From: Phycisphaerae bacterium
GTDB taxonomy: Bacteria; Planctomycetota; Phycisphaerae; Phycisphaerales; UBA1924
Assembly: GCA_016793805.1 (NCBI GenBank)
Contig: JAEUIZ010000022.1
Span: 105,835 to 169,834, forward strand
Reading direction: 5' to 3'
Length of the DNA stretch: 64,000 nt
A model generated the notes under the pieces. It was not told the DNA's origin and searched no databases. It saw nothing but the letters and a program-made list of their open reading frames with translations. Shown one piece after another: positions 17,047 through 25,598 of this stretch. How positions within the stretch are numbered: position 1 is the stretch's first letter; each line of letters opens with the position of its first letter. Position numbers and translations under genes: made by a program.

Positions 17047-18045
17047 ATGGGAACGAGGACGAAGATGGCCACGCTGACGGAATCGCTGTTGGGGTCGGAC
17101 CTGTTGACGCTGGCGGCGCTGGACGCGCGGGGGATCGGGGCGCTGTATGAGACGGCGGCGGCGACGAAGGCCGAGCCGGAGCGGTTTCGCGAGTCGCTGC
17201 GCGGGCGGTCGATCATCCTGCTGTTCGAGAAGCCGTCGCTGCGGACGCGGGTGACGTTCGAGGTTGGCCCCGCGCGGATGGGGGCGCACGCGTTCTATTT
17301 CGATCACTCGAAGGAGCGGATCGGGGCGCGCGAGGCGGTGAAGGACTATGGGCGGAACCTGGAGCGGTGGGTGGACTGCGTGGTGGCGCGGGTGTTCTCG
17401 CACGGGGTGCTGGAGGACCTCGCGGCGTCGGCGGCGATCCCCGTCGTGAACGCGCTGTCGGACCGGTTCCATCCGTGCCAGGCGCTGGCCGACTATTTCA
17501 CGCTCGCGGAGCGGCTGGGCGGGGAGGACGGACCGTCGGCGGGGCTCGATCGGCTCGCGGGGTTCCGGCTCGCGTACATCGGGGACGGGAACAACGTGTG
17601 CGCGTCGCTCATGCACGGGGCGGCGATCCTGGGCGTCGAGATGACGGTGATCGTGCCCGAGGGCTACGAGCCGGATCCGGGGGTGCTCGAGGAGTGCCGG
17701 GGGCTGGCGCGACGCGGAGGGGTGAGGCGCGGGGCGATCCGGGTGACGCACGACCCGGCGGAGGTTCGCGGGGCGCAGGCGGTCTATACGGACACGTGGG
17801 TCTCGATGGGCGACGAGGCGGAGAAGGTCGCGCGGATGGCGGCATTCGCGGCGTATCGGGTGGACCAGCGGCTGATGTCGCTGGCGGGCCGCGCGGCGGT
17901 GTTCATGCACTGCCTCCCGGCGCACCGGGGGGCCGAGGTGACGGACGGGGTGATCGACTCGAAGCGGTCGGTGGTGTACGACCAGGCCGAGAACCGGATG
18001 CACGTCCAGAACGCGCTGCTGCTGCACGTGCTCGGGTCGGCGTGA
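17047..18045 (+). CDS. argF: ArgF, ornithine carbamoyltransferase
   Basis: Makes citrulline from ornithine and carbamoyl phosphate. About 332 residues. Seen: FEKPSLRTRVTFEVG (carbamoyl-phosphate loop, S.RTR), LSDRFHPCQALADYFT (HPCQ), IGDGNNVCASLMHG, TDTWVSMGDEAEK, and FMHCLPAHRGAEVTD with the active-site Cys. Either ATG 17047 or ATG 17065 may be used; I give the longer. A 53-nt gap separates it from argB, unlike the overlaps upstream. argD, argJ, argG and argH are not in this window. Confidence 0.94.
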   Translation: MGTRTKMATLTESLLGSDLLTLAALDARGIGALYETAAATKAEPERFRESLRGRSIILLFEKPSLRTRVTFEVGPARMGAHAFYFDHSKERIGAREAVKDYGRNLERWVDCVVARVFSHGVLEDLAASAAIPVVNALSDRFHPCQALADYFTLAERLGGEDGPSAGLDRLAGFRLAYIGDGNNVCASLMHGAAILGVEMTVIVPEGYEPDPGVLEECRGLARRGGVRRGAIRVTHDPAEVRGAQAVYTDTWVSMGDEAEKVARMAAFAAYRVDQRLMSLAGRAAVFMHCLPAHRGAEVTDGVIDSKRSVVYDQAENRMHVQNALLLHVLGSA

Positions 18046-18125
18046 GCGCGGCGGGGAGGGCGCAACGAGCCGCCGCGCGGGCGGAGCCTTGACAGGCCCG
18101 ATAGGCTGAGGGGCGGAGGTGCGCG

Positions 18126-19562
18126 ATGAGCACGGCACGATGGCTGGCAATGGCGGCGGGTGCGGCGGTGGCGGCGAGCGCGGGCGGGGCGGACAACTGG
18201 TCCAACAGCGGGGGCAATGCGGGCCGAAACGGGCTGACCGCTGAGATCGGCCCGGACGCGGCGACGGTGCTGTGGTCGGCGGGCCGGCCCTCGATCATCG
18301 CGTGGCAGCCGGTGATCGACGGGGGCCGGGTGTTCAGCGTTCGGCAGAGCGGATTCCCGCCCGAGCCGGGGTCGAATCTGTCGCCGGTGGTGGGGCAGAA
18401 CCTGGACACGGGTGCGGAGTTGTGGCCGCCGATCCATGTGCCGTTCAACACGGGGGACTGGACGACGTTCGTGGCCGGGGCGCGCGACGGGCGTGTGTAC
18501 GCGTCGCGGTCCGGCGGCGGGGGCAACGTGTCGCCGTTCCCCAACGGGCAGGCGAAGATGCACGCGTATGACGCGACGACGGGGATGGTGTCGTGGTCGT
18601 CGGTGGCGACGACGTGCGCCGGGCCGTATGACGGGGTGGTCTTTGCGGGCAACGGGGACCTCATCGTCGGGGACTTCCTGAACGTCACGCGGATCCGCGC
18701 GGGGGACGGGACGACGGCTTGGCGTGTGAATCGCGTCGGGTCGGTGAGCGGGACGTGCGGGGCGGCGGTGAACAACGCGGCGAACGCGGTGTACGTGGCG
18801 GACGCGGCCGCTGGGGGGACGGTCATCAAGCGGTTCGACCTCGACACCGGGGCGTTCCGCTACCAGTCCCCGGTGATGACGGGGTTCACGATCCAGAACA
18901 CGCCGTTCGTGACGCCGGATGGGTCGGTGTGCCTCTCGCGGACGCAGAACAACGCGGGGACGGACTTTTTCTACGTGTTTGACGACACGGGCGCGGCGCT
19001 GACTCAGCGGTGGTTCGCGCCGGCGGCGTGGACGACGACGAGCGAGTTCGCGGCGGACGCGGGGTCGGTGGTGATGGTCGCTCCGGGGTATCTGATCGAG
19101 CGGCGGCGACTCTCGGACGGCATGGTCCTGGCGACCTCGGCGGTGGTCGTCAACGATTACTCGCAGCGGATGGCGGTGGACGCGCTGGGTCGGCTGTTCT
19201 ATTCGAACGGCGAGTTCGGGGTGAGCCGGTTCCACTCGTTCAACGCGGACCTGACGGAGCGGTGGAGCGTGCCGATCCCGAACGTGAACATCGGAGCGCC
19301 GGCGATCGGTCGGGACGGGACGCTGGTGATCGCGGGGACGGACGTGCTGCGGGCGTATCGCACGCCTCGGCCGGCGTGCGATGCGAACTGCGACCAGAGC
19401 ACGACGCCGCCGGTGCTGAACGTGAACGACTTTGTGTGCTTCAACATTCTGTTCGCGGCGGGCGACGCGCGGGCGAACTGCGACGCGAGCACGTCGCCGC
19501 CGGTGCTGAACGTCAACGATTTCACGTGCTTCCTGAACGCGTTCGCGGCGGGATGCACGTGA
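18126..19562 (+). CDS. Secreted PQQ-like beta-propeller protein with GC-type dockerin
   Basis: 478 residues. Signal peptide at 1-22 (LAMAAGAAVAASAGGADN), then a PQQ/WD-like propeller of repeated strands (MHAYDATTGMVSWSSV, IKRFDLDTGAFRYQSPV, GAPAIGRDGTLVIAG). The last about 65 residues hold two GC-type dockerin repeats (CDANCDQSTTPPVLNVNDF and NCDASTSPPVLNVNDF) ending FAAGCT. Predicted to be exported and held or complexed through the dockerin module; partner unknown. GGAGG 7 nt before the ATG supports the start. Confidence 0.85.
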   Translation: MSTARWLAMAAGAAVAASAGGADNWSNSGGNAGRNGLTAEIGPDAATVLWSAGRPSIIAWQPVIDGGRVFSVRQSGFPPEPGSNLSPVVGQNLDTGAELWPPIHVPFNTGDWTTFVAGARDGRVYASRSGGGGNVSPFPNGQAKMHAYDATTGMVSWSSVATTCAGPYDGVVFAGNGDLIVGDFLNVTRIRAGDGTTAWRVNRVGSVSGTCGAAVNNAANAVYVADAAAGGTVIKRFDLDTGAFRYQSPVMTGFTIQNTPFVTPDGSVCLSRTQNNAGTDFFYVFDDTGAALTQRWFAPAAWTTTSEFAADAGSVVMVAPGYLIERRRLSDGMVLATSAVVVNDYSQRMAVDALGRLFYSNGEFGVSRFHSFNADLTERWSVPIPNVNIGAPAIGRDGTLVIAGTDVLRAYRTPRPACDANCDQSTTPPVLNVNDFVCFNILFAAGDARANCDASTSPPVLNVNDFTCFLNAFAAGCT

Positions 19563-19612
19563 GAGGAAACCGGGTTCGAGCCCGCGAGAGCCCGACCCGG
19601 GCAGTGATCGGA

Positions 19613-20287
19613 TCAGGCGTGGCGTCGGCGCCGCGGCGCCAGGAGGACCCCGAGCAGGGCGAGGGACGCGACGCCGGGTGCGGGCACGAGGTTGTCCCGG
19701 ACCCACTGGACGGCTGCCTCGTGCTCGGGCTCGGGCATGTCGTAGTTGAGGACGACCCAGAACGGGAGTGAGGCGGCCACGCCCGGGGCGTCGGTCCAGA
19801 GTTCGAGTTCGAGGAGGTAGACGCCCGGGGTGCTGTCGCTGAGGGTGTGGTCGAAGTGGAAGTCGAGGCCGGCGGCGGGGACGAGGACGGAGAGTCCCGG
19901 GATGGGGGCGGGCGGATCGACGACGGGCGTGGTGATCATCCCGACGAGGGGTGCGGAGATGGTGATGGTTTGGGTGGGCGGACCGGTCATGGATTGGGAG
20001 GGCACGTCCCAGGCGCGGAGCGCCCGACGGACATTGAACCCGAGGCGTTGGCCGGCGAGGGTGCCGGGCTCGCCGAAGTATCCGGGCTCGTCGCCCGTGA
20101 TGACGCCGCCGAGGTCGAGGAGTTCACCCTCAAAGACGCGCTCGGGATCGAGGAACTGACCCGAGAGGTCGTCGGCGATCCAGGTGGTGATGGAGTTGCT
20201 CTCGACGCGAAAGCCGATGTCGCCGTGGCGGGCGAGTGCGGGGGTGACGACGACAAGTGCGGACAGAACAGAGGCGAGGGAACGCAT
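19613..20287 (-). CDS. Secreted protein with PEP-CTERM-like tail, paralog of next gene
   Basis: 224 residues. Signal peptide (MRSLASVLSALVVVTPALA), a central domain of unknown function, and a C-terminal sorting signal of PEP-CTERM type: VPAPGVASLALLGVLLAP followed by RRRRH. The core aligns by eye with the gene upstream (20344-21144): GDIGFRVES versus SDIILKAES, NVRRALRAWD versus SLRRALRRWD, GVYLLELELW versus GVYLAEIEVW. Start is the ATG at 20285-20287, which begins the signal peptide. Same strand, 56 nt downstream of its paralog. Confidence 0.78.
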   Translation of the reverse strand: MRSLASVLSALVVVTPALARHGDIGFRVESNSITTWIADDLSGQFLDPERVFEGELLDLGGVITGDEPGYFGEPGTLAGQRLGFNVRRALRAWDVPSQSMTGPPTQTITISAPLVGMITTPVVDPPAPIPGLSVLVPAAGLDFHFDHTLSDSTPGVYLLELELWTDAPGVAASLPFWVVLNYDMPEPEHEAAVQWVRDNLVPAPGVASLALLGVLLAPRRRRHA

Positions 20288-20343
20288 GGGAAGGTCGCTT
20301 TCTGCGCGGCCGATCGCCGCGCGCTGGGTGTCTGCGGGGCCGG

Positions 20344-21144
20344 TCATGGGCAACCGGCGGCGAAACGGTTCTGGAAACAGACGAAGTCGTTGACGTTGAG
20401 GACCGGGGGCGTGGTGCTGGCGTCGCAGTTGGCGTCGCACGAGGTGGCGGCGAAGAGATTGAGGAAGCAGACGAAGTCGTTGACGTTGAGGACGGGCGTC
20501 GAGGTGCTGCGGTCGCAGTTGGCAGGGCACGCGGGCGCGGGGAGGTTGTCCTCGGCCCACACGAGGGCCGCGTCGAACGTGGCGGCGGGCTCGTTCTGGT
20601 TGAAGAGGATGAAGGTGGGCGGAGACGCGCCCAGCCCGGGCGAGCCCATCCAGACCTCGATCTCGGCGAGGTAGACGCCCGTGCCGGCGGGTGCGAGGAG
20701 TTCGTAGGCGGGATGCTGGTGGATGCGCCCGGTCGAAGTCGTCACGCCCATGAGGAGCGAATCGCCGGCGCGGCAGTGGTCGGGATCGCTGGCGGGCGAG
20801 GTGATGGTCGAGGTGTTCTTGGTGATGGCGAGTCGCTCGGGGGGCACGAGGGTGAAGCCAGCGCCGTCCCAGCGTCGCAGGGCGCGGCGGAGGGAGATCC
20901 CGATGGGCGTGGATGGGGCGAAGGCGCCGTTGTCGGAATCGAGCCCTGGATCGAAGGAGGCGTTGGGGATGCCGAGGGTGCCGAGGGAGGCGCCGAAGAC
21001 GGCGCGTGGGAAGACGGCGACGCCGGACTCGACTCGGCCGACGGCGACGCGCCCGCTCTCGGCCTTGAGGATGATGTCGGAGGCGTGTGGCTGCGCGATC
21101 GCCGCGGAGGTTGCGGTGAGGGCGCAGAGCATGGTCAGTTTCAT
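20344..21144 (-). CDS. Secreted protein with GC-type dockerin, paralog of previous gene
   Basis: 266 residues. Signal peptide (MKLTMLCALTATSAAIAQP), the same unknown core domain as its downstream neighbour, then two dockerin repeats (CPANCDRSTSTPVLNVNDF and CDANCDASTTPPVLNVNDF) ending FAAGCP. ATG 21144 is preferred over an in-frame ATG four codons upstream because GGAG stands 6 nt before it. Function unknown; the core is probably an extracellular beta-sandwich, which is inference. Confidence 0.8.
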   Translation of the reverse strand: MKLTMLCALTATSAAIAQPHASDIILKAESGRVAVGRVESGVAVFPRAVFGASLGTLGIPNASFDPGLDSDNGAFAPSTPIGISLRRALRRWDGAGFTLVPPERLAITKNTSTITSPASDPDHCRAGDSLLMGVTTSTGRIHQHPAYELLAPAGTGVYLAEIEVWMGSPGLGASPPTFILFNQNEPAATFDAALVWAEDNLPAPACPANCDRSTSTPVLNVNDFVCFLNLFAATSCDANCDASTTPPVLNVNDFVCFQNRFAAGCP

Positions 21145-21200
21145 GGGAGACTCCATGGAGTTGGTGAACGGGTGAACACGATGCCGGATTCGCGGGGGGA

Positions 21201-22019
21201 TCAGCGTGCAAAGTCGGGGAAGAAGGCGTTGTCAAACTGGGCGCGATAGACCTGGCGGAACTTGAGCGTGGCGGCATGCCCGTCGAGGAAGCCGTAGGTG
21301 GCCATCGCCGCGGGTCCGGGCTTGGTCCCGCCGTGGGCGGTGATCTGGACCTGAGCGGCGGCGGCGGCGGGAGCGTTGGTTGGCCCGAGGAGGCCCCAGT
21401 CCTCGGGGTGGGCGTGGTCCGAGGTGGCGAAGCCGCCCGGGTCCCCGCTTTCGCCGAAGGTCATCATGAGGAAGTGGACGGTGGCGTAGGGCCGGGCGAT
21501 GAGGTCGATGCGGTCCCAGGGCCCGAGGACTCGGCCACCGGCGGGTCCAGTAACGGAGGGTTGGGCGAAGCGGGTGGTGAAACTGTTGAGGCCGTAACTC
21601 GTCCAGCGTGCGAGTTGCCCGTTGATGCTCTGCCCAGCGGCAAGGGCATCGATGGCCTGTTGGAAGGAGAGGCCCGTGCTCATCCCGCCCTCGGCGATGG
21701 GCCAGGCTGGGCTTCGATCGACGGGGGATCGGATCACGAGCGAGCCCTGGGCGTAGTCGGCGAGGGCGACGGGCCAGGCGTCGCGCGGGGAGGTGACGCC
21801 GCCGTGACCGAGGCCGGCGTCGATGAAGGCGCCCTTGTGATCGTCGAAGTAGAGGGTGTGTGCGAGTTCGAGTTGGCGGACGTTGGAGAGGCAGCGCGCG
21901 GCGCGGGCGGCGCGGCGTGCGGCCCCGAGCGCGGGAAGCAGGACCGAGATCAGAATGGCGATGATGGCGATGACAACGAGCAGTTCGATGAGCGTGAACG
22001 CGCGGGCGCGCATGGACAT
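21201..22019 (-). CDS. Type II secretion prepilin, DUF1559-like
   Basis: 272 residues. N-terminal class III signal [20 protein letters not shown] with Glu at +5, typical of pseudopilins cut by a GspO/PilD peptidase. The rest is a large C-terminal globular part ending with [14 protein letters not shown], the H-x-DG-like end of planctomycete prepilins. Single-gene prepilins of this type occur in very many copies in planctomycetes and their cargo is unknown. Start ATG 22019; a second ATG lies two codons later. No clear Shine-Dalgarno. Confidence 0.88.
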   Translation of the reverse strand: MSMRARAFTLIELLVVIAIIAILISVLLPALGAARRAARAARCLSNVRQLELAHTLYFDDHKGAFIDAGLGHGGVTSPRDAWPVALADYAQGSLVIRSPVDRSPAWPIAEGGMSTGLSFQQAIDALAAGQSINGQLARWTSYGLNSFTTRFAQPSVTGPAGGRVLGPWDRIDLIARPYATVHFLMMTFGESGDPGGFATSDHAHPEDWGLLGPTNAPAAAAAQVQITAHGGTKPGPAAMATYGFLDGHAATLKFRQVYRAQFDNAFFPDFAR

Positions 22020-22127
22020 GAGTTTGCCCCGATTGTGACCGACCTCAGATATAGAGAACCTCGAATGAACGGCGCGGAATCGCGACGTGTCGCGGCGGAA
22101 GCCGGCGTCAGGCCGCGATGCTCAGGT

Positions 22128-22520
22128 TCAGCCGAGGGGTGCCGGCGGCCCGGTGGCGGGGAGCTGGTCGGGCCTTGAGGTGGAGACCGGACGATGCACG
22201 GCCGCTCGAACGAGCGGGACGACGATGGCCGGGGTTGAAACGGGGGCGATGGGCGGCGTCGGAGCCGCGCCGACGCGAGCGGACTGAAGGGCGTGGCAGA
22301 GGTCGCAGTTGTCGTGGCGGGCTGGCGCGGCGGGCGTCTGAGAATCGGACGGTGGACAGCCTTGAGAATGGGAGGTGGCGACCGCGTCGTGGTGATGTGC
22401 CGAACATTCGTGCGCGACGCGGTAGACGGGGAGCCAGGCGAGGACCGCCGCGACGATGACCACGCACGCGACGTTCGATCGCAGGGCTCGCGGGAAGAGG
22501 GATGACACGAAGCGGCCCAT
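22128..22520 (-). CDS. Small secreted Cys/His-rich protein, DUF2946-like
   Basis: 130 residues. N-terminal hydrophobic segment ([17 protein letters not shown]) then a metal-ligand-rich stretch [19 protein letters not shown] and [10 protein letters not shown], a pattern like DUF2946 proteins near copper or metal-uptake genes. The C-terminal 45 residues are Pro/Ala-rich and simple. Expressed from a good promoter at 22533-22560. Divergent from a prepilin gene. Role in metal handling is inference from the residues. Confidence 0.65.
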   Translation of the reverse strand: MGRFVSSLFPRALRSNVACVVIVAAVLAWLPVYRVAHECSAHHHDAVATSHSQGCPPSDSQTPAAPARHDNCDLCHALQSARVGAAPTPPIAPVSTPAIVVPLVRAAVHRPVSTSRPDQLPATGPPAPLG

Positions 22521-22532
22521 GGATTATCTTGA

Positions 22533-22560
22533 AGTATACCATGCGGCCGCTGCGACGCAA
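22533..22560 (-). promoter_or_regulatory. Sigma-70-like promoter TTGCGT-N16-TATACT
   Basis: On the minus strand: TTGCGT (22560-22555), 16-nt spacer, TATACT (22538-22533), 12 nt before ATG 22520. The -35 sequence and spacer length are identical to the peroxidase promoter at 30946. Confidence 0.65.
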
Positions 22561-22605
22561 CCACCCTCGCTGCGAGTGGGCGGCGCTCGTTCGAGGGGAC
22601 AGGCC

Positions 22606-23469
22606 ATGAGGCGGGCGTTCACACTACTCGAGTTGCTGGTCGTGATCGCGGTGATCGCGCTGCTGATCGGGATCCTGCTTCCGGCGCTGGGACACGCTCG
22701 GGCGTCGGGCCGCGTGGCGCGGTGCCTGGCCAACGTGCGATCGCAGGGGATGCTGGTAGGGCAGTATGCGGACTCGTACAAGGAGGCGTTGCCGCCGCGG
22801 AACGTGGTGTGGACGGAGCGTGACGGAGCCGGGGGGTTCACGCAGGCGACGTGGCTCATGAACACGTTCGTCGCGCGGTTCGCGGGCGAGGATGTCGAGC
22901 ACCCGGCCATGGGGTGGTACGAGCCCAAGGGCGCGTGGCGTTGCCCGGACGTGCGGGACGAATCGGAGCGGAAGACGCACTGGGGCTATCTGCACCACGC
23001 GCCGAACCAGTGGCTCTTCAACTACGCGGTGTGGAACGAGGAGTACGGCGTCGCCAACTTCTGGGCGGACGTCTATCCGGGCTGGGAGGTGAAGTTCGGC
23101 AGGAAGTGGCGTCGGCTCTCGGATGTCTGGAAGTCGGACGAGATCGTGGAGATCATGTGCAACGTGACGTACTTTGAAACGTCGCACAACCACCACGACG
23201 CGCGCGAGTCGATCGGGATGAGCCACGAGTTGGTTCCTGGGCAGCCGTATGTGTACCAGGACATCCGGTCCAGCCACCGCGGGCCGAAGCGGTTGCCCGC
23301 GGTGTTTGTCGATGGGCACGCGAGCGCGCTGCCTCTCACGCATGGGTATTGGATGAACGGACAGACCACCTACACGACGCCCGGCGGGCTGACACCCTCG
23401 CTCTATGACCGGGAGGTCCAACGCTTCATGTGGTTTGTCGGAGCGGGGGAGCGGCAGATTGGGAACTGA
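22606..23469 (+). CDS. Type II secretion prepilin, DUF1559-like
   Basis: 287 residues. Prepilin signal [20 protein letters not shown] with Glu+5; the long C-terminal domain is Trp/His-rich ([39 protein letters not shown]) and contains [15 protein letters not shown] 22606 gives the shortest canonical prepilin leader. Its 3' end overlaps the convergent NDH-2 gene by 44 nt (23426-23469). Confidence 0.88.
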   Translation: MRRAFTLLELLVVIAVIALLIGILLPALGHARASGRVARCLANVRSQGMLVGQYADSYKEALPPRNVVWTERDGAGGFTQATWLMNTFVARFAGEDVEHPAMGWYEPKGAWRCPDVRDESERKTHWGYLHHAPNQWLFNYAVWNEEYGVANFWADVYPGWEVKFGRKWRRLSDVWKSDEIVEIMCNVTYFETSHNHHDARESIGMSHELVPGQPYVYQDIRSSHRGPKRLPAVFVDGHASALPLTHGYWMNGQTTYTTPGGLTPSLYDREVQRFMWFVGAGERQIGN

Positions 23470-24769
23470 GCGAGGGTGGCGGGTTTGAGGTCCCGCTCCG
23501 CGGCGGCTGGTGGACGCCGAGTTGGACGTAGTCGCGTCGGAAGAGGAGTTCGAGGGTCCAGTCGATGGCGACGCGGAGTTTGCGCGCGACACCGGGCATT
23601 TTCAGGAGGTAGACGGTGCGCCAGAGCCACCAGGCGGCGAAGCCGGAGAGTTTGATGCCGAAGACGTTGGCGACGCCGGTGCGGCACCCGAGGGCGGCGA
23701 GGGAGCCCTGGGAGACGATGTCGCAGGGCGTGGTGGGTTGGCCTCGGCTCACGGCGGCGATGTTGCGGGCGGCGTGGACGCCCTCGCGGATCGCGTGCTG
23801 CGCGGTGGCCGGATAGGCCACGCCGGCGGCGTCGGTGTTGACGGCGGCGTCCCCGATGCCCCAGACGTTGGGCCTTCCCTGCACGCGAAGGTCGCGGTCG
23901 CAGACGAGGTACCCGCGGGCGTCGAGCGGGAGGCCCAGGTGCGCGAGCATGGGCGGGGGCGCGATGCCGGCGGCCCACACGACCGTCTCGGCGTGCAGCG
24001 CCTCGCCCGAGGCGAGCGTGACGCGGCGCGGCTCGATGCGGGTCACGGAGTCGTTGAGTCGCACGTCGATCCCGCGGGCGCGCATCTTCCGCTCGGCGTA
24101 CCGGCTCAGGTTCTCGTCCAGCGCGCCGAGGATCCGCCCCGAGCGCTCCACGAGCGTGACGCGAAGGTCGTGCGGGCGGATGGTGCGGTATCGGCGGATG
24201 GCGGCCCGGAGGAACGCTTCGAGTTCGCCGGCGACCTCGGCGCCGGTGAAGTTCGCCCCCACCACCACGAAGTGGAGCAGCGAGCACTTGCGCTCCGGCT
24301 GGGGCGCCGACTCCGCGGCTTCGAGCATGCGGATCGCGCGGTCGCGGAGGCCCACCGCGTCGGCGAGCGACTTCATCTCGAGCCCGTGCTCGCGCAGGCC
24401 CGGCACCTCCGGCAGCCGCGTCACGCTCCCCAGCGCGATCACGAGATGATCGAACGGCACGCGGATCGTCTCGGACGACTCGGCGGGGAGGACTTCGGCC
24501 TGGCTCGCCGCCCAATCGACGCCCACGGCCTCGCCCATGATGAACCGTCCTCGGCGGATGAAGGAGCGGATGGGCACGACCGCGTGGCGGGGCTCGAGGC
24601 TGCCCGTGCCCGCCTCGATCAGCAGCGGGTGGAAGATGAAGTAGTTCTGGCGATCGACGAGGACGACGGAGGCGGCCGCCGGCCCGAGGCGGCGCTCGAG
24701 TTCCTGGGCGCAGTACGCGCCCGCGAATCCCCCGCCGAGGATCAGGATGGTGGGCGGGTGCTCTGGCAT
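23426..24769 (-). CDS. ndh: Type II NADH dehydrogenase (NDH-2)
   Basis: 447 residues, membrane-associated FAD enzyme that passes electrons from NADH to quinone without pumping. Seen: FAD motif [21 protein letters not shown] motif [62 protein letters not shown], and an amphipathic C-terminal region ([20 protein letters not shown]) typical for membrane docking. ATG 24767-24769 with TAGCCT 7 nt upstream. The final 30 residues are Pro/Ser-rich and overlap the neighbouring gene. Confidence 0.9.
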   Translation of the reverse strand: MPEHPPTILILGGGFAGAYCAQELERRLGPAAASVVLVDRQNYFIFHPLLIEAGTGSLEPRHAVVPIRSFIRRGRFIMGEAVGVDWAASQAEVLPAESSETIRVPFDHLVIALGSVTRLPEVPGLREHGLEMKSLADAVGLRDRAIRMLEAAESAPQPERKCSLLHFVVVGANFTGAEVAGELEAFLRAAIRRYRTIRPHDLRVTLVERSGRILGALDENLSRYAERKMRARGIDVRLNDSVTRIEPRRVTLASGEALHAETVVWAAGIAPPPMLAHLGLPLDARGYLVCDRDLRVQGRPNVWGIGDAAVNTDAAGVAYPATAQHAIREGVHAARNIAAVSRGQPTTPCDIVSQGSLAALGCRTGVANVFGIKLSGFAAWWLWRTVYLLKMPGVARKLRVAIDWTLELLFRRDYVQLGVHQPPRSGTSNPPPSLSSQSAAPPLRQTT

Positions 24770-24776
24770 GGGCGCA

Positions 24777-24782
24777 AGGCTA
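24777..24782 (-). promoter_or_regulatory. Putative -10 (TAGCCT) of ndh, leaderless
   Basis: TAGCCT on the minus strand 7 nt before ATG 24769, no Shine-Dalgarno. Confidence 0.38.
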
Positions 24783-25049
24783 GGGGGATGGCGCGAGCGC
24801 AGAGTTGATCGCGGGCGGATCGGGCGAGGCGTGGCCAACGGCGGAATGGACGCGCGGCGCGCGCGCCGCACTGGCCCGGCGTCGGCCCGCGGTCGGGATG
24901 CGGAGCCTGTGATCGGGGTCGCATGGTGGTGGCACGGGGGTTGCTCTCTGGCGGATGTCCCCCGCGAGGCTCGGCGCCGGGCATCGGGGCGGGACGGTAC
25001 TGGCGCGTGCGCGCCGGGATGTTTCACCCCCCGCTGTAGGAGAGATCCA

Positions 25050-25454
25050 ATGTTGAAGAGTGTTGTTGTGGCGATCGTGGGCGCGATGTTCCTGTTCCTG
25101 ACGACCGGCCGGGCCGAGGCGGCGTCGACGCTGCGCTTGCAGGCGAACCTGCGGAGCACGGGGACGACGGCGACGAAGTCGGTGGCGAAGTACGAGGAGA
25201 AGCCGCGCGGGAGCCTGGTCGAGCAGAGGTTCAAGGTCGAGGTTCAGAACGCGACGCCGGGCGCGCAGATGGACGTGTTCGTGAACACGACACAACTGGG
25301 CACGATCACGATCAACCAGTTTGGCCGCGGCTCGCTGGACCTTCGCGTCAATGGGAACGACCCGGGGACGAGCGTGCCGTCGCTGCCGTTCATGAAGGCG
25401 GGCGACAAGGTGCGTGTGGGGACGATGTCGGGCGTGTTCGTGACGCGCAACTGA
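25050..25454 (+). CDS. Small secreted protein of unknown function
   Basis: 134 residues. Signal peptide MLKSVVVAIVGAMFLFLTTGRAEA-type, then a predicted beta-rich domain (LRLQANLRST, FKVEVQNATPGAQMDVFV, LGTITINQFGRGSLDLRV, GDKVRVGTMSGVFV). The regular spacing suggests one small beta-barrel or sandwich; I do not recognise the family. TAGGAGAG 7-8 nt before ATG 25050 fixes the start. The preceding 280 nt (24770-25049) hold no other gene. Confidence 0.75.
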   Translation: MLKSVVVAIVGAMFLFLTTGRAEAASTLRLQANLRSTGTTATKSVAKYEEKPRGSLVEQRFKVEVQNATPGAQMDVFVNTTQLGTITINQFGRGSLDLRVNGNDPGTSVPSLPFMKAGDKVRVGTMSGVFVTRN

Positions 25455-25598
25455 CCCTCCGCCGCCACGCCCTCCCCTCCCCGCGTGACTCCAGAGCGGA
25501 TCGCCGGGAGCACGGGCCAGGGTGTGGGGCGGGAGAGGACTCCTCTTTCTTTGGTCCCGCGTCGGCACAGGTCGGCGCGGGGCTTTGCGTTGGCGGGA

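Noticed and set aside
18089..18107. TTGACA ... TAGGCT before the PQQ-like dockerin gene as a promoter
   Set aside because: Only 7 nt separate the two hexamers, far below the 15-19 nt needed; TAGGCT alone could be a -10.
25540..25560. AGAGG-ACT-CCTCT followed by TTCTTT as a terminator
   Set aside because: Stem is only 5 bp and the T-run is interrupted; too weak to call.
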